NCBI GenBank assembly: GCA_934045905.1
Contig: OW203763.1
Coordinates: 40,268,724-40,332,723, forward strand
Direction: 5' to 3'
Source: Leuctra nigra
Lineage: Eukaryota; Arthropoda; Insecta; Plecoptera; Leuctridae
DNA: 64,000 bases
Within the stretch, counting starts at the first letter, position 1. Each line of letters opens with the position of its first letter. This document shows, one piece after another, positions 47,960-60,600 of this stretch. A program made the position numbers and the translations under genes. The notes under the pieces were generated by a model, which ran no database searches, was not told the DNA's origin, and saw only the letters and a program-made list of their open reading frames with translations.

Positions 47960-48985
47960 TGATGTCAAAATCCCTCTACAATATGAAATCGAAATTGTCA
48001 ACAGGCAACTCTATTTCAATGCATTGGAAATGGAAATGTGTATTAGATGCATTTGTGAACAATGCACTCCTTGTTTTCTAGTAGACTAATGAGAGATGCA
48101 TTAGGACTTTTAGCACCCCCCCCCCCCCCCCCCTCATTCTTTGTGCATAGAGACTGCATATCCATATGATTTCAGAATTCTCTTTTGGTGCTTTTAAGCG
48201 TTTTGACACAAAAGGTATCTGTATGTAATGTCGTTTCCATGATTCTTGAGGTGAGCTCAAAAACCAGTAATTCCGCCTTCATCAAATCATATTTGTAGTG
48301 ACATATTATGTTATTATGTGAGAGAATTCTTCAATGTTACTGTGATTGTTGACTTGAGTCATTGCTAGCAGACAGAGATTTAACTAGAACTTTCATTTAT
48401 TAAATTAGCTACATGATCAAGCTAATTTCATTTCAAATTATCATTTCAAATAATCAAAATGAATTGATTATTTTAAATTTTATCTATTCTTTATAACATG
48501 GCATTCCAAATATGATATGGTTCCTATCCTGGAGAGCAAAAGGTTTGGGACTGACATTTCTAACATCATATGAAGGCTTATTTTCAGTCTTTTGGTACCT
48601 AGCATCTATACCAATTTTCTTGAAGAACTAAAAAAACTAATTATTTCAAAAGAAAATATTTTCATAAAAAAAAAAGAGTTTTGAAAAAGGAAACTGCTTG
48701 AAAATTGTCAGATTTTGTTTATAGTATTCCACGAAAATGGGTATTATTAAGCTACCTACTAAAGGTGCAATAAATGCAGAAGAATGAAAAACTATCATTT
48801 TGATTTAATGCAAAATTTGAACCTCTAGCCACCCTCGGACACTTTAGGCTCCTGCCCTTTTGTACAATTACGTAGACGTTTAATTTAACTGTGCTAAGCA
48901 TTGCATTATTTGTGTGCAAAGATTGGGCGTATGATTGAGACCTCTATCTACAAATATGTCGTCAGAATTGAAGATTACCATCTGA

Positions 48986-49019
<34 letters not shown>

Positions 49020-50540
49020 CACGACAAAGTAATGAGTTCTGGAGGCTCTGATTTGGGATGACATTGTGATGTAAAATAGGCGGACTTGAAGTTATAAGCG
49101 TGTCACAATTAAAATATAAACATCATTTTTTTTAAATGACCCCAACATCTAAGACTGGTTTGAATCATTTTCAGTTCACCGCATTTTATTTGTGAAATTG
49201 AATGCTTGTAAAACTCATTTTTTCCGTTGTGAACAGCACACCACATGATTTACAAGAAAGTGGTAATACATTTGGCGCAATATCTGAGAGAATTAATTAA
49301 CATTGTATTTGTTATGAATTCAAAACTATTTGAACGTATAAATGTATGTATTAATTTTATGAAGAAACCATTTATGACCGATTTTTTGTTGACGTTTCCG
49401 TCGTTTGTGGTTCTAAAAAAAGTAAGTGTGCACATCTCCGCAGCCACTGGACCGCATTGTGTCTCCCTGTCTCGATGAGTACGCCACTGGTTCATTATCA
49501 TTGCTAATCTAAATAAATAATATAAATGTGTAGCTGCCGTCAGGAGTAAAATCGTCAGTACAATCTTAGGTTTTCTACAAATTGCAATGCAAAGTAATGT
49601 TTTTGAATCTTTGAGCGAGCGGAAGATTTTCCTCTGGGACATGTGTGTACTTATTTCAATGTATTTATTGTTGTGTTATGTATTTGTACTTGTTCATTTG
49701 TTTGTGATAGACAATTAATGTAATCGCCATGCGTGATATTTTCGATAACGTCTGCGGCGTGAACTGTGTGGGCCCCTAGTCTGTACTCGGCGCCCACTCA
49801 TCTGGCATTGCCACTGGATGGTCACTGGTTCACAGCCCGTGCACACCACTCACCACTCACGTCTCACTAGCAATGATGAAGCAAAACGAACCATAAACAC
49901 TTCTGGCGCTATTGCTTCATCATTTGAAAACATGTTCGCCAGGACCTTGCCGACAATCTGCTAAAAACATGTGAATTTTCAAAGTATTACAGCAGGACCG
50001 TGATTTTTTTTCAATGTATATAATGAGCGATTCGTTAATTAGTTATTTAATAAATAATTATAATCGCATTCTTGGATGCTTATCACTCCCCAGCCTCTCC
50101 AATTTCATCTATTAGTTACCATCTGTGTGGCTTTGTTGAATAGAATGTGGTCGTCTACTGATGCTGCCGATGTGAAGGCCACTGAAGAGTGGGTGGAATC
50201 TTGCAATGTTCGGAGTCTCACGGCATTGTCTATCAACTTCATCTTGGTTGTTTTCTATCCGTGTACCAGCCACCCGGCTAGCTGGAGCAGTGTCAAAAGA
50301 CGTGTGTTCGATTCCATTTCACGTCATTGTAACAGATGAATTGTTTTTACTATTAATTTGCCGATTGCTCATGAATTAATGGATGGCATCAGTCAAAGAG
50401 ATGCTTTAGGAGTTCCAATGAACCTCCATCATTCTTGTCCGCCGTTATTTAAATAAATAAATATAAATAATGCTTGGGAATCATCCTCCGGTCAATAACA
50501 TCATTGCATGTCAATGATTGTGGGTGAATGTTTTTGTAGT
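47960..50540. other. intergenic DNA
   Basis: An 18-C run (48116-48133) and a 32-G run (48987-49018) are present. The 130-codon - strand ORF at 49642-49250 is not recognised. No gene can be supported. Confidence 0.45.
48987..49018. repeat. 32-G homopolymer
   Basis: Uninterrupted G run, the longest in the window. Confidence 0.9.
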
Positions 50541-50549
50541 GATTAATAG

Positions 50550-51250
50550 TCTTTGATTATTCACGCCCGCTATGGCAACATTCCACGGCAATGCGCATGT
50601 GCAGCGCAACTTTCTCTGAATCGCGTTCGCAGCGCTCCTAGCGGCCGCTAGCAGCAAGCAACAGCAAGCTAAGCAGTCTAGCAGGCAGGCAGCCGCAGAA
50701 GTCAGAAACCACCAGTCAACTCGGTAGTACAAAGATAATGTAGAACTGCTAGGAAACCTGCGAAAATGCTAGTGTTATTCCATCGTATTACTTTTCCGTT
50801 TCAATTATCATGCTCAGTAGTAACCACGTAACAGCTATGCGGCACGTTTTCGCGTACAGCGAGTGTTTTAGTGAGTCTAATTTCTCGTCTTGTTTATTTT
50901 GGTGCCTAGTATGTGAGCAGGAATACGGCAGCAGGGATTTCCTCACGGCTGTGAATAATTGTAAAACACTAGCATAATATCAGCAACTATCGATGAACTC
51001 TAATAATGAATCTCGGCCTATAACTAATGCTCGGTTGGTTGTGCAGTGTGTTTGCTGATGACTGATGGTGAGCGAGCAAGGCAAGCGAGTTCGGCACGGC
51101 AACAAATGACGGCCACGGACCGGGGAGTTACATGTTCTCTGCGAGGCGTGGCAAACTGTACTATTCTATGTCACATCTGTGTCGGTTTTCTGTCATGTGC
51201 GCATTATATATGCCGATATTCCACCAACAAAGGATTTATTCACAGTGTAT
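50550..51250 (+). promoter_or_regulatory. GC/CpG-rich promoter-like region, possible first exon of an unseen gene
   Basis: Compared with its AT-rich surroundings this stretch is rich in CG (ATTCCACGGCAATGCGCATG, CGCTCCTAGCGGCCGCTAGC, CGGCACGTTTTCGCG). It has AGCAAGCAACAGCAAGC-type repeats, as in many insect 5' UTRs. Possible donors include TTTAGTGAGTC and ATGGTGAGCG. No coding exon was identified, so this is only a candidate. Confidence 0.3.
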
Positions 51251-52630
51251 AAAATAAAATAGAGTTCTAGTGCTAAATAACGTTGACATTAATCGAAGCA
51301 ATTTACCTTAGTGGTTATTTTTCTAATGCCCGCAATAACTAGTACTTAGAAAGTGGATATACCTATTCTACTCACATCAACTTAAAGGTACGTACCTATA
51401 CACCTAGTAAGTACCTAGCTATTGATTTGCCATGTCTGTACTCAAGGGTCGTTCTCTAGGACAGCTCTGCGTGGGGGTACTACTCTAGGGGTGTCAGCTT
51501 AGAGCATGCATGTTGGCGGGTGGGGGGGGGGGGGGGAGGAGGGGGTTCCCAGTTTTGACACAAGTGCCCACAATTCTAACACATCGGGGATAACCTAATG
51601 GATTGAGTCTGTACAGGGATTAGTGTGTATTGATTGGTATGTGTTGACCGACCGGTTTGCACACCCCTGATCATTACTTGGATCCAAACATTCACTAATG
51701 TCGTGATGTGATTCGGCAATATGGGTTATTACAACTTTCCAAGAGTGCTCTAGAGTAGAGAAGGCAGCGTGGGTTGTAGGTTGCTTTTCCTAAGGTTATG
51801 TCTATTTACTTCCGGACTCATGGCCCATGGTCGTGCGTTACATTGTTCTCAGATAGATGCATTACTAACATCTAGGTACCTACCTTAATCTCTTGAAAGT
51901 TTTAACCTGACGATTAGCCACTGCTTGGCGTGATACGGGTAGGTATTTACAAAGATACGCACGCTGAGCGTGAGCTAACAAACGCTCTTTATAAATGACG
52001 TCTTTACTTGACTTTGACAGTGCTTTATTTATCTTCAATTAAGAAACTTGATTCCTGGAAACTTCCTCATTAAATAACATTTTGAAGAGTGGTGTCGGTG
52101 TACGGGGAAGGTCAGGGTGGTTTTGAACAAGTCACTAGCTGTAACTTGAAATGCTCTCGAAACAATCTCTAGCCGACGAGCATTCTGATTCTGACCCAGC
52201 TTGAACCGATCTCTTGCAGTTTGCAGCTAGCTCTCAGCTCGCCTTCTGTACCGATGTTCCCGCTTCCCTTGCACGAGCTACGTAATTGCAAGATGAGCTC
52301 TGAGTAGATAGCACGAGAGCCGATTGGGTTTTAGACATCTTGTAATGGATAATTTAACCATGACCCCAAGTTCATCCCGGAAGTATTGGGTGGTGGAAAA
52401 ATTAACAAATTTACATTCAACAAGTAAATTCCAAGATGCTTGGGAGTTTGGTTTGGAATGTACCTAGTGGATATGTAGGAATCTTTTTAACAAGGAATTC
52501 TTCACAGAATTGAACAAGTTCATACAATGCATTGAGTATTGTACAATGGAAATTACAGATAGGTTTATCCTGATCTAGTGTACAAATGCAAACCAACAGC
52601 CTGCGGGTTTTGAGAGCAGAAATTACAATT
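51251..52630. other. intergenic DNA
   Basis: A G-rich patch at 51520-51545. Otherwise no gene or repeat recognised. Confidence 0.45.
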
Positions 52631-52634
52631 AATT

Positions 52635-52910
52635 AGGGATGTTCCTCTGTCAATTGACTAGTCAAATACTCCTGGCCAATTGACCAAACTGTTGAATGAA
52701 GGTAAAGGCTAATTTACTGACTAAATAGTGTAATACAACATGATTTTCTCCGGGGTGTTCTGAAAATTTTGCGAATTTCTATCTTTCGTTGCGTACTCTT
52801 TTTATTTACACGCACGGGCACAATATCTGCGCGTTTCTCCTGAGGGAAAACCAAATGTGATGTGCGTAATTTGGTCCCGTGTTTCAGGTACCTAGCATTT
52901 TCCCCGAAAA
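52635..52910 (+). repeat. interspersed repeat starting TTAGGGATGTTCC, copy 1
   Basis: Shares AGGGATGTTCC, TGGTCAACTGACC-like words and CACAATATCTGCGCGTTTCTC with 53408-53690. A third partial start, ATGGATGTTCCACGGTCAA, lies at 59343. The AGTCAATTGACT-type words are self-complementary. Confidence 0.6.
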
Positions 52911-53407
52911 ATACTTGGAAATACTTTGGGGGTAGCTAATGGGGAATGAGAAAATACATTCCCTTGTGGAAGACTCTCAATTTCGATAAACCTGCAATTT
53001 TCGACATTGTTCATATAACGTGTAGCGAACATATCTATAGGTAGATGGGGTAGGTACCTACAAACAACCAGATTTAGGCAGCACTCGTCATGTAATTACA
53101 AGATGATTTGAATCCACGTACAGTTCCATTCAGAAGTTGTTGACCAGTTTCCCATCAACACGGGGATCGGGAAACCAACTTTTGAAGGCCAGTGTACCGA
53201 CCCGATTTATTTGTTCTTTATGGAAAACTTTACAAAATAAAATGAATTGGCAGGAAACCAAACCCTATACGAAATATCGCGAATGCCTATCTAAACAAAG
53301 GGTAACATTTAAGGTAAACTGCCCAATAAGTATAAGGCCCAATAAGTAAGGCACTTAATTACTGCTCAATAAGTAGAGGTAGTAAGTAGGGACTTCCAGG
53401 AATTAAG

Positions 53408-53690
53408 TAGGGATGTTCCACAAGCGGTAGTTGGGCAAATGCTCTTGGTCAACTGACCATACTATTTAATCATTTAATTGACTAAATGAGAATGCTAAAG
53501 GGAGGGTCTATACGACTCTTAAGATATTTTTTCGGAGGGTTTTTTAGAAAATTATGAAAATTTCCAGCCTTTTGTTACCTCTACGTAATTTTTACTTCTG
53601 TACACCCAGGGACACAATATCTGCGCGTTTCTCTCATAGATAAAATAGTGAATCGCCTAATTTCTGAGTAGGAACCTTGAACGTAGGAAC
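53408..53690 (+). repeat. interspersed repeat starting TTAGGGATGTTCC, copy 2
   Basis: Aligned with 52635-52910 over about 270 bp with many differences. No termini or duplication defined. Confidence 0.6.
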
Positions 53691-53971
53691 ATGTTGTTTT
53701 TTTAGTAAAACTTATATTACACATTAAAATATTATACTTCTAAGTGGATCGCTTACCTTTTTTAACCAAGGTAGTACCTAATTGAGCTTTAATTGACAAA
53801 AACGTATTTTGTGACCAGTCAAATCCTGTCGATGTGAAATTATTACGAACTTCTATAGACTTATTCGTCAAATAATATCGATACGAAATCAATCTAGCCT
53901 GCAAATTGCTTGTAAACAATAATTTAGATACATGCACACAAGACCATCGGGCAAAATGAGGATCAGGGGAT

Positions 53972-54105
53972 AAAACAAAAGATAAAACGGTATTTGAAGT
54001 GTAATCGGATTGTCTGAGAATGATTTGGTCGCACCTTCAGGAGTAGTCGCTCAGCGTGTAACATTAGACGAGCACTCATTAGTCATTTCATTGATAATAA
54101 TATAC
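53972..54105. mobile_element. truncated or degenerate MITE-A copy
   Basis: AAAGATAAAACGGTATTTGA at the left matches the MITE-A end, and TCATTGATAATAATA matches its interior, but the right terminus is missing and the sequence changes to ACCGGGTGAC. Confidence 0.5.
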
Positions 54106-54465
54106 CGGGTGACAAAGAAGAATCACCCTGTTTGTCAGGTCATCAAAGATAGGGTTCTGAAATTTGTAGGAACCTACATATTTAGAAAACATAAGGTAGG
54201 TAGGTACCAAAATTTAATGGGTAGGTAGGTATGTGCAAGTTTAAAACATATTTATTGAATGGGAAAAAGTTAGAAATGATTGAAGAATGAAGTTAGAGTT
54301 GAAAAAAAGAATAGCCCGGTGAAGTAGTACATGTTTTAAGGATTGATTTGGAGTTACTCTGTAGGAATTAGGTAAATTTATGTTTACTTGTGAATTCGTT
54401 AATTACCTAACCTAGGTATAGATTAACGTCTAATAAATATGCGAATTTATCTTTGAGTTTATGTA

Positions 54466-54674
54466 CACTCGACAATTCATAAAACGGTATTTGAAAGAAA
54501 TGCATTGTCTGAAAAAAATGTGATGGCATCTTCTGACGAAGTCTATACTTACTCGTCATCTACCTCTAGTAGGTGAGCTCTGATTTCATTGATAATCACA
54601 AGGATTGATTGTCAATGAACCTGACCAGCAGCCAATCTGTTTCGTTCAAATACCGTTTTATGAATTGTCGAGTG
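54466..54674. mobile_element. MITE-A copy
   Basis: CACTCGACAATTCATAAAAC and the inverted GTTTTATGAATTGTCGAGTG, perfect 20-bp ends between TA dinucleotides. Internal GAGCTCTGATTTCATTGATA is the reverse orientation of the 24230 copy. Confidence 0.9.
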
Positions 54675-55017
54675 TACGTGCATTACGTAACTTTCGTCCT
54701 TAGGATAACGGAAATTCACCCACAATTCTGTTCCCCTCCTTTCTTTTCTTGAAACCATCATGAATAAGATTACTAAATGGAGCCATCTTTTGACATCTAA
54801 TACGCAAATCTATTCCTGGGCAAAATAGCTGATTGATTCTTTAACAAGCTTCCGATTCTTGTTTGAACTCAAGCGCGTGTTATTTGAACTCTGACATACG
54901 GTTTTCTCTGTAACTTCTCATAGATAAAATATTTCGGAAAATTGCCAATATTAAATTTTCATAGTGTTCTATAATGTGTGAAAGTTTCAGCTAATTATCG
55001 TTTTTCAATATTTTGTC

Positions 55018-55062
55018 GGAGTGACCTCTCAAACGGGGGAATTTTTTGCGCCACCCGGAAGG
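55018..55062. repeat. short dispersed motif block
   Basis: GTGACCTCTCAAAC and TTTTTTGCGCCACCCGG match 33756-33800, the edge of the 268-bp tandem repeat. Confidence 0.6.
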
Positions 55063-55452
55063 TTGATTGTCAAAGAACATTCACTGTCAAGTGTCATGTA
55101 TAACTACTCAATTCGGTATGCGATATTGTACAAAATTAGTTAAAATCAAATTTAAGTGGGATGCTGCACCATTAAACACAAGAAAAAGTGTGCACAAGAT
55201 CACTTTTGAGTTACCCTGCTGAAAAATCTTAGATATTGTAAACAAGATCTTGCAAGATCTTGCTAAGATCTTGCAAGATCTTGGCAAGATCTTAGCAAGA
55301 TCTTAGCAAGATCTTGTACATTTTGCTGCCAAAAAAACGTTAAAATTTCATAAAAAAATAAAATTTTCTATATTTATGAATACTCATTTGCATTCGGGAA
55401 ACCTCTTCTGAAGTATTGGACAAGGTTTGATTACACATTTCAATTATAAAAT

Positions 55453-55537
55453 CCCGTGGAACCGCCGTGTTTTGAACCTGCGATCTCGTGGTCCGTAGTC
55501 GAGCGTCTTACCGAGTAGGCCACCGGTGCAGACAAGA
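55453..55537 (-). repeat. tRNA-derived SINE-like head or tRNA relic
   Basis: On the - strand GTGGCCTACTCGGTAAGACG resembles a pol III A box, and 34 nt on GCAGGTTCAAAACACG resembles a B box (one base off GGTTCRANNCC). Between them GCTCGACTACGGACCACGAG could form the anticodon arm. No matching acceptor stem ends were found, so a SINE head or decayed tRNA is more likely than a functional tRNA. Confidence 0.5.
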
Positions 55538-55719
55538 CTTAGCTGCGCTAATAGTGATCATATTGAGTTTTCATATTTAAGTGAACATATTTATATTATT
55601 TAGTGGATCATTATATTGTTATTAACATGATAAAATAGGAGAAACGATAAATATTAAGATTTATTTATAAAGTAAATTGATCTGTGATATTTCCCCATAA
55701 AATATATCAGCTCACGCTC

Positions 55720-56390
55720 TGTAGTATAATTACTATAGTTTATTTTACTAGGCGATGTGGTGCAAATTTTCTAAGTCAATGAAGTAAAAATTCTGTAGTT
55801 TATATACCTTACTACTACAAATACTGTAGTAAAAAGTCAATGAAGATACTTCAGAATTTACTAAACTACAATATAAATCGGCTATAGTAAACATACTGTA
55901 GATTACACTTTTCTTTACTACAGATGAGATACTATAGATTTTCAATGAAGTATATATACTACCTATAGAACTTACTATAGCAAACTTATTCTGTCTGTAG
56001 TCAAAGTACTCTAGCTACATACTTCGAATTACTACAGTGAAGTACGTTCCCTATAACTTTACTATAGAAAACTGCAGTATATATCGCAAGTAGTAAAAAC
56101 ACTATAGTACATACTTAGAATTATTATTATTATTTATTTATCAACAATTACTACAGTAGGTCAAGTATATTTACTCCAGAGTAAAAAACAGTCTATTTCA
56201 GCGGTAGTAAAAATACTGTAGTTTATACTTTAGTTTACCACCGATACTGTAGAATTTACTTCAGTAATCTATGGTATTATGGAGTAAGTTTTTGCATGTA
56301 CTTCAAGTACTATAGCACATACTATAGTTTACTACACGTTATTACATAATACTTTGGAATACCTACTTCAAAATATACTATAGGAAATTT
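55720..56390. repeat. ACTATAGT/CTACAGTA word array
   Basis: Roughly 670 bp in which TACTATAG, CTACAGTA, TTTACTAC and near variants recur every 15-30 bp without a fixed period. Most words are self-complementary. Confidence 0.7.
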
Positions 56391-56872
56391 TCCTAAGGGC
56401 CTTAGCAAGATCTTGAAAAAATCTTGGTAAGATCTTGGCAAGATCTTGGCAAGATCTTGATTAGGTCTTGTCAAGATCTTGATAAAATCTTATTAAGATA
56501 TTACCAAGATCATACCAAGATCTTACCAAGATCTTGGTAAGATTTTGGCTAGATCTTGATTCGGTCTTGTCAATATATTACCAAGATCTTGGTAAGATCT
56601 TGGCAAGATCTTGGTAAGATCTTAGCAAGATCTTGATTAGGTCTTGTCAAGATCTTGATAAGATCTTATCAAGATATTACCAAGATCTTGGTAAGATCTT
56701 AGCAAGATCTTGTTTAATACAAAATCTTGCAAAGACCTAACCAAGATCTTGTCAAGATCTTGGTAAATCCAAGATCTTGATAAGCAAGATCTTGGCAAGA
56801 TCTTGGTTAATACAAGATCTTAGCAAGATCTTGCAAGATCTTGCAAGATCTTGGCAAGAATTTTCAGCAGGG

Positions 56873-57530
56873 ATAGCCGGCGAGTTGAAAACACAGTACG
56901 GTACCTACCTAATTTTTATTAATTAATTCGATGTCAACTAAATTCGTCTTGATTGGGAGATTTCATCCTGTTGTAGTTTTATCTAAGGTAGGTAATGTCG
57001 GCAGTTTCGATTCACATATTTGAATCTTCTTCAGGACAAAACTTAAAACTTAAAAACTAAATCATGAAAAACAAATAAACATTTTAAACAAAGTGCTAAA
57101 AATAATCCTAGAGGCTATTCGAGAAAATAAGGAACACGCCTGACCTCTGGTGGATTCTTTGGTACTATGATAATGGAGGATATAAAGGGTTTATTTATGT
57201 AAATAAATTATATAAAATTTGCTTTAGTTGTTTGTTATGGCTGAAAAAGTAAACTTGTAACTAAATCTACATTTCATTTGTTTCTCCTTTTTCACTGCCC
57301 TGTGGAAACACGAACATCAAAATAAAAAAGTGCATCTAAAAAGTGTCCTGCCAGAAGTGGCTCCATCATCCATGGCTTATTTGTTCGAATAAAAATCACG
57401 GACAATAAATCTGTTTTCTAGTTCAAAGCCGACCGTCCCACGACGAGCCTAGATGTTGTTGTTGTACCTACTTCCTCTTTTTCTGTTTTTTTCTTCTGTA
57501 ATGTCTTTAGTTGTATTCTTTCCCAACAGT
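56873..57530. other. intergenic DNA
   Basis: No gene or repeat recognised. Confidence 0.5.
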
Positions 57531-57534
57531 CTAA

Positions 57535-57807
57535 GGCTGCAAACACACGGGGCGTTTTTTTCCACGCCAGACGCGGCGTGGAAAAAAACGCGACGTTTTT
57601 TTTGGTCGAACACACGGGGCATGAAAAAACACGCGACGTTTTTCCTTTGTCGCGTCTGGCCTGCGTGGAAAAAAACGCCGCGTGTAAAAACCGCCTCGTC
57701 TGTTCGCTCCCATAAGACTCAATGCTAAATACGTATCTTCTCGGCGTCTCGCCGGCGTTCGAACGCCGCGTCTGGCGTGGAAAAAAACGCCCCGTGTGTT
57801 TGCAGCC
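57535..57807. mobile_element. PIF/Harbinger-like MITE, copy 2
   Basis: GGCTGCAAACACACGGGGCG and the inverted CGCCCCGTGTGTTTGCAGCC are perfect 20-bp TIRs, flanked by TAA on both sides (57532-57534, 57808-57810). A 3-bp TAA duplication suggests PIF/Harbinger. The CpG-rich interior has repeated ACGCGGCGTGG/CCACGCCAG words. Its 63- to 91-codon ORFs are repeat artefacts. Confidence 0.85.
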
Positions 57808-58116
57808 TAACAGTGTGCAAAACTTTTCCTCCGATAGATTCTAACCAAAAACTAATAATATAATATTATACAATAAGGCATTTACCTTAAGATTTTTATA
57901 CCTACCAACACACCCTAGACCCGGATGTTTAAGTTAAACACCAAAACCTAAATAATCTTCCTTTTTCCTATTCCTATTCAATTTTCGTGTGTTGACTCGT
58001 CCTCATGGTAGGTATACCTACCTATTGAAAACTCAATATAAGTTGACAAGTGCACGTTACTACAAGACATTTAATGATTTTAGATGATTTTAATGATTTT
58101 TTATTTTATGATTTTA

Positions 58117-58373
58117 CACTCCCCCAAATAATAAACGGTACTCGAAAGAAAATGAATTGACTGATTAAGGTTTAATGGCATCATCCCATGAAGTCAGTGC
58201 TAACGCATTATCTATAGGAGAGGTTTTAGTCAATGCTATAGGTAACTCTTTTAGGTGAGCTCTGATTTCATTGATAATAACAAGGATTGATTGTCAAGGA
58301 ACCGGTCCAGCAGCCAATACCGAGGCCAATACGTTTTGTACCAAGTAGGTACCGTTTATTATTTGGGGGAGTG
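58117..58373. mobile_element. MITE-A variant, left member of a head-to-head pair
   Basis: CACTCCCCCAAATAATAAAC and its inverted partner at the right end, between TA dinucleotides. Interior GAGCTCTGATTTCATTGATA. Carries an extra TTTTAGTCAATGCTATAGG segment not in its neighbour. Confidence 0.9.
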
Positions 58374-58428
58374 TACATTAAAATTAAAATAAAATATAAA
58401 TACAAATAAATAATAAATTACCTAGGTA

Positions 58429-58639
58429 CACTCCCCCAAATAATAAACGGTACTTGGTACAAAACGTATTGGCTGCTGGGCCGGTTCCTTGACAATCAAT
58501 CCTTGTTATTATCAATGAAATCAGAGCTCACCTAAAAGAGTTAGATAATGCGTTAGCACTGACTTCATGGGATGATGCCATCAAACCTTTATCAGTCAAT
58601 TCATTTTCTTTCGAGTACCGTTTATTATTTGGGGGAGTG
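58429..58639. mobile_element. MITE-A variant, right member of the pair
   Basis: Same termini as 58117-58373 and reverse-complementary interior. TA at 58427-58428 and 58640-58641. Both copies are followed on the right by CATTAAAAT. Confidence 0.9.
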
Positions 58640-58776
58640 TACATTAAAATATGCCTACAAATTGTTAATTTAAAAAAATCTCTGCAAGTGCATCCAGGTT
58701 AAAACTGTATTGCTGTACAAATCCTTATTCAGATGGAATAGCCTACTCAGAATGCAGTATAATGAGTGGAATGGAA

Positions 58777-58798
58777 GGGGGGGGGGGGGGGGGGGGGG
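58777..58798. repeat. 22-G homopolymer
   Basis: Uninterrupted G run. Confidence 0.9.
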
Positions 58799-59082
58799 CG
58801 GGAGATCTCCTCAACTGCCTCGTAATTAGGACACATCTACAAAATATTTAAGACAATTTAACAACGACAAACATTTTAAGAAAGACTGAGTTAGTTGTCT
58901 AGACTATTCGTATGAGTCTTGAAACTAGAGCTATAAAGTGTAAGTAATTTATGGTTGAAATGAAATGACCCGTACACAAAATTTGCATGTTCATTTTCAA
59001 CTCTGTATCGTTTTAACAAAATCACACAATTTCTACTTTGCCTTCAAAAGATCTTTCGATTTAGTACACTACGCCGTAGGTA

Positions 59083-59291
59083 CACTCAACAAATCATAAA
59101 ACGGTATTTGAGCGAAAAGGATTGGCTTCTGGTCAGGTTCCTTGACAATCAATCCTGGTTACTATCAATGGAATTGGAGCTCACCTAGTAAGAGTTAGAT
59201 GAGAGTTAACATGGACTTCATCGGATGATGCCATCATATCTTTTTCAGACAATCCGTTTCTTTCGGATACCGTTTTATCTTTTGCTGGGTG
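59083..59291. mobile_element. MITE-A copy
   Basis: CACTCAACAAATCATAAAAC at the left, inverted GTTTTATCTTTTGCTGGGTG at the right, TA on both sides (59081-59082, 59292-59293). Single-unit interior. Confidence 0.88.
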
Positions 59292-59293
59292 TA

Positions 59294-60468
59294 CCTAACA
59301 TTCAGAACTCAAAAGATTGAGGTCCCTTCGTTCTTTTGATTATGGATGTTCCACGGTCAATTTTGGTCAAAGAAATCCTGTCAAACAGTTGAATCTAGGT
59401 TGAATTATGATGTAGCCTAATAGCTAGAGGAATTAGCTAGCAATGCCTGAATGTAATGCGAAAAGGAGAACTTTCCTCTTCATTCACTGAAGGCTTTGTA
59501 AAATTATACACATTTCTGGTGTTTTGTTTCTCAATTTTTTATGTTGGTACTACACCCACGGAGACAGAATGGCAAATCACTTTATTTCTGTGGACCTTGA
59601 AAATCTTTTTTCAAGCAAAAGAGTCAAAACCATTCCTACATTTGATTATAAAATCTAATGAAATTGTACAAACGTAGTAGAGTAGTATACCTACCTACCT
59701 AGTATGATCATGTAATTGGCTAAAAAAGGCATAGGTACCTAGTCCAAAATTTCTAAGATTGAAATACCTAATTGGTAGGTAGGTACTACCTACCAATTTT
59801 TTTTTTCGTTTTCATTGGCTCATTCTTAAAAGTATTACCCAAGTCATACGTTATTCAGGGAGGAAGTCCCATAAGCCGGTGTGAAAAAGACTGTTAAATT
59901 AGATGTCATTAGGTACTTTAATGAACAGAGTGAAACAAGATAGGTACTCTACTCTTTTATTAATATTTTCTATAAAGTAAATTATTTGTACTAATAAGAT
60001 CTACTTCAAAGTTACTTTACCTGTTCTTTTTTCACAAAACCAACAATAATGTAGGATAAATTATTTTTTACTTTCAGACCAATTATATTTCAATTTATTA
60101 AATTTAATTTGCTTCTGCAATAGATAGCATTTTTTATTATTTACCTATCTCTCAAAATCATTGTTTTTGTCAATGGCGCCTCAATTGTGTAAAACTATCA
60201 ATAATATCATCGATATGTATGATGATAGTACTATGTTATAGGCAGCTATTGTTCTAATTATTATAGAATTAAGAAATTAGTACCTACACCCACATTATCT
60301 AGTTATTGCGTTGAGCACTTCTTTTAGAAATGTTACATTTTTTACAACAAATTACAGTCGCCCTGCTAAACCAAGGGACTGATGTGTTGCGCTGCTTTAT
60401 AAGAAATCAAATCAAGTAGGTCTCTCCTTCAAAAATTGACAGAAACTAAGTACAGATTTAATTTCTGA
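59294..60468. other. intergenic DNA
   Basis: Several GTAGGTAGGTACCTACC-type words around 59690 and 59780. The 73-codon + ORF at 59456 is unsupported. Confidence 0.45.
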
Positions 60469-60600
60469 TAGGTCAGCAAAACATGAAACGGTAGTACGTG
60501 AATAAATTAAGTATAACTATTGACAGGTCGTGGATGTTCTTTGACAATTGATCCATATTCCATATTTGTTATTATCAATGAAATGAGTGCTCACCTACTA

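Larger units (their letters stand above)
55214..56872. mobile_element. MITE-like element with CAAGATCTTG arrays
   Basis: Outer ends CCCTGCTGAAAAATCTT and AAGAATTTTCAGCAGGG are inverted. The left array (55250-55320) and the much longer right array (56400-56865) consist of CAAGATCTTG and GGTAAGATCTTGG words. Inside, 55720-56390 is an array of ACTATAGT/CTACAGTA words of different sequence, and 55453-55537 is tRNA-like. A TA may flank both sides, but the right junction has one extra base. It looks composite, with one array element inside another. Confidence 0.7.

Noticed and set aside
49250..49642. 130-codon - strand ORF
   Set aside because: AT-rich, no domain or splice context, and a + strand ORF overlaps it; most likely chance.
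50264..50322. tRNA-like A and B boxes (CGGCTAGCTGGAGCAG, GTGTTCGATTCC)
   Set aside because: The spacing between boxes is too short for a tRNA and no cloverleaf could be drawn.
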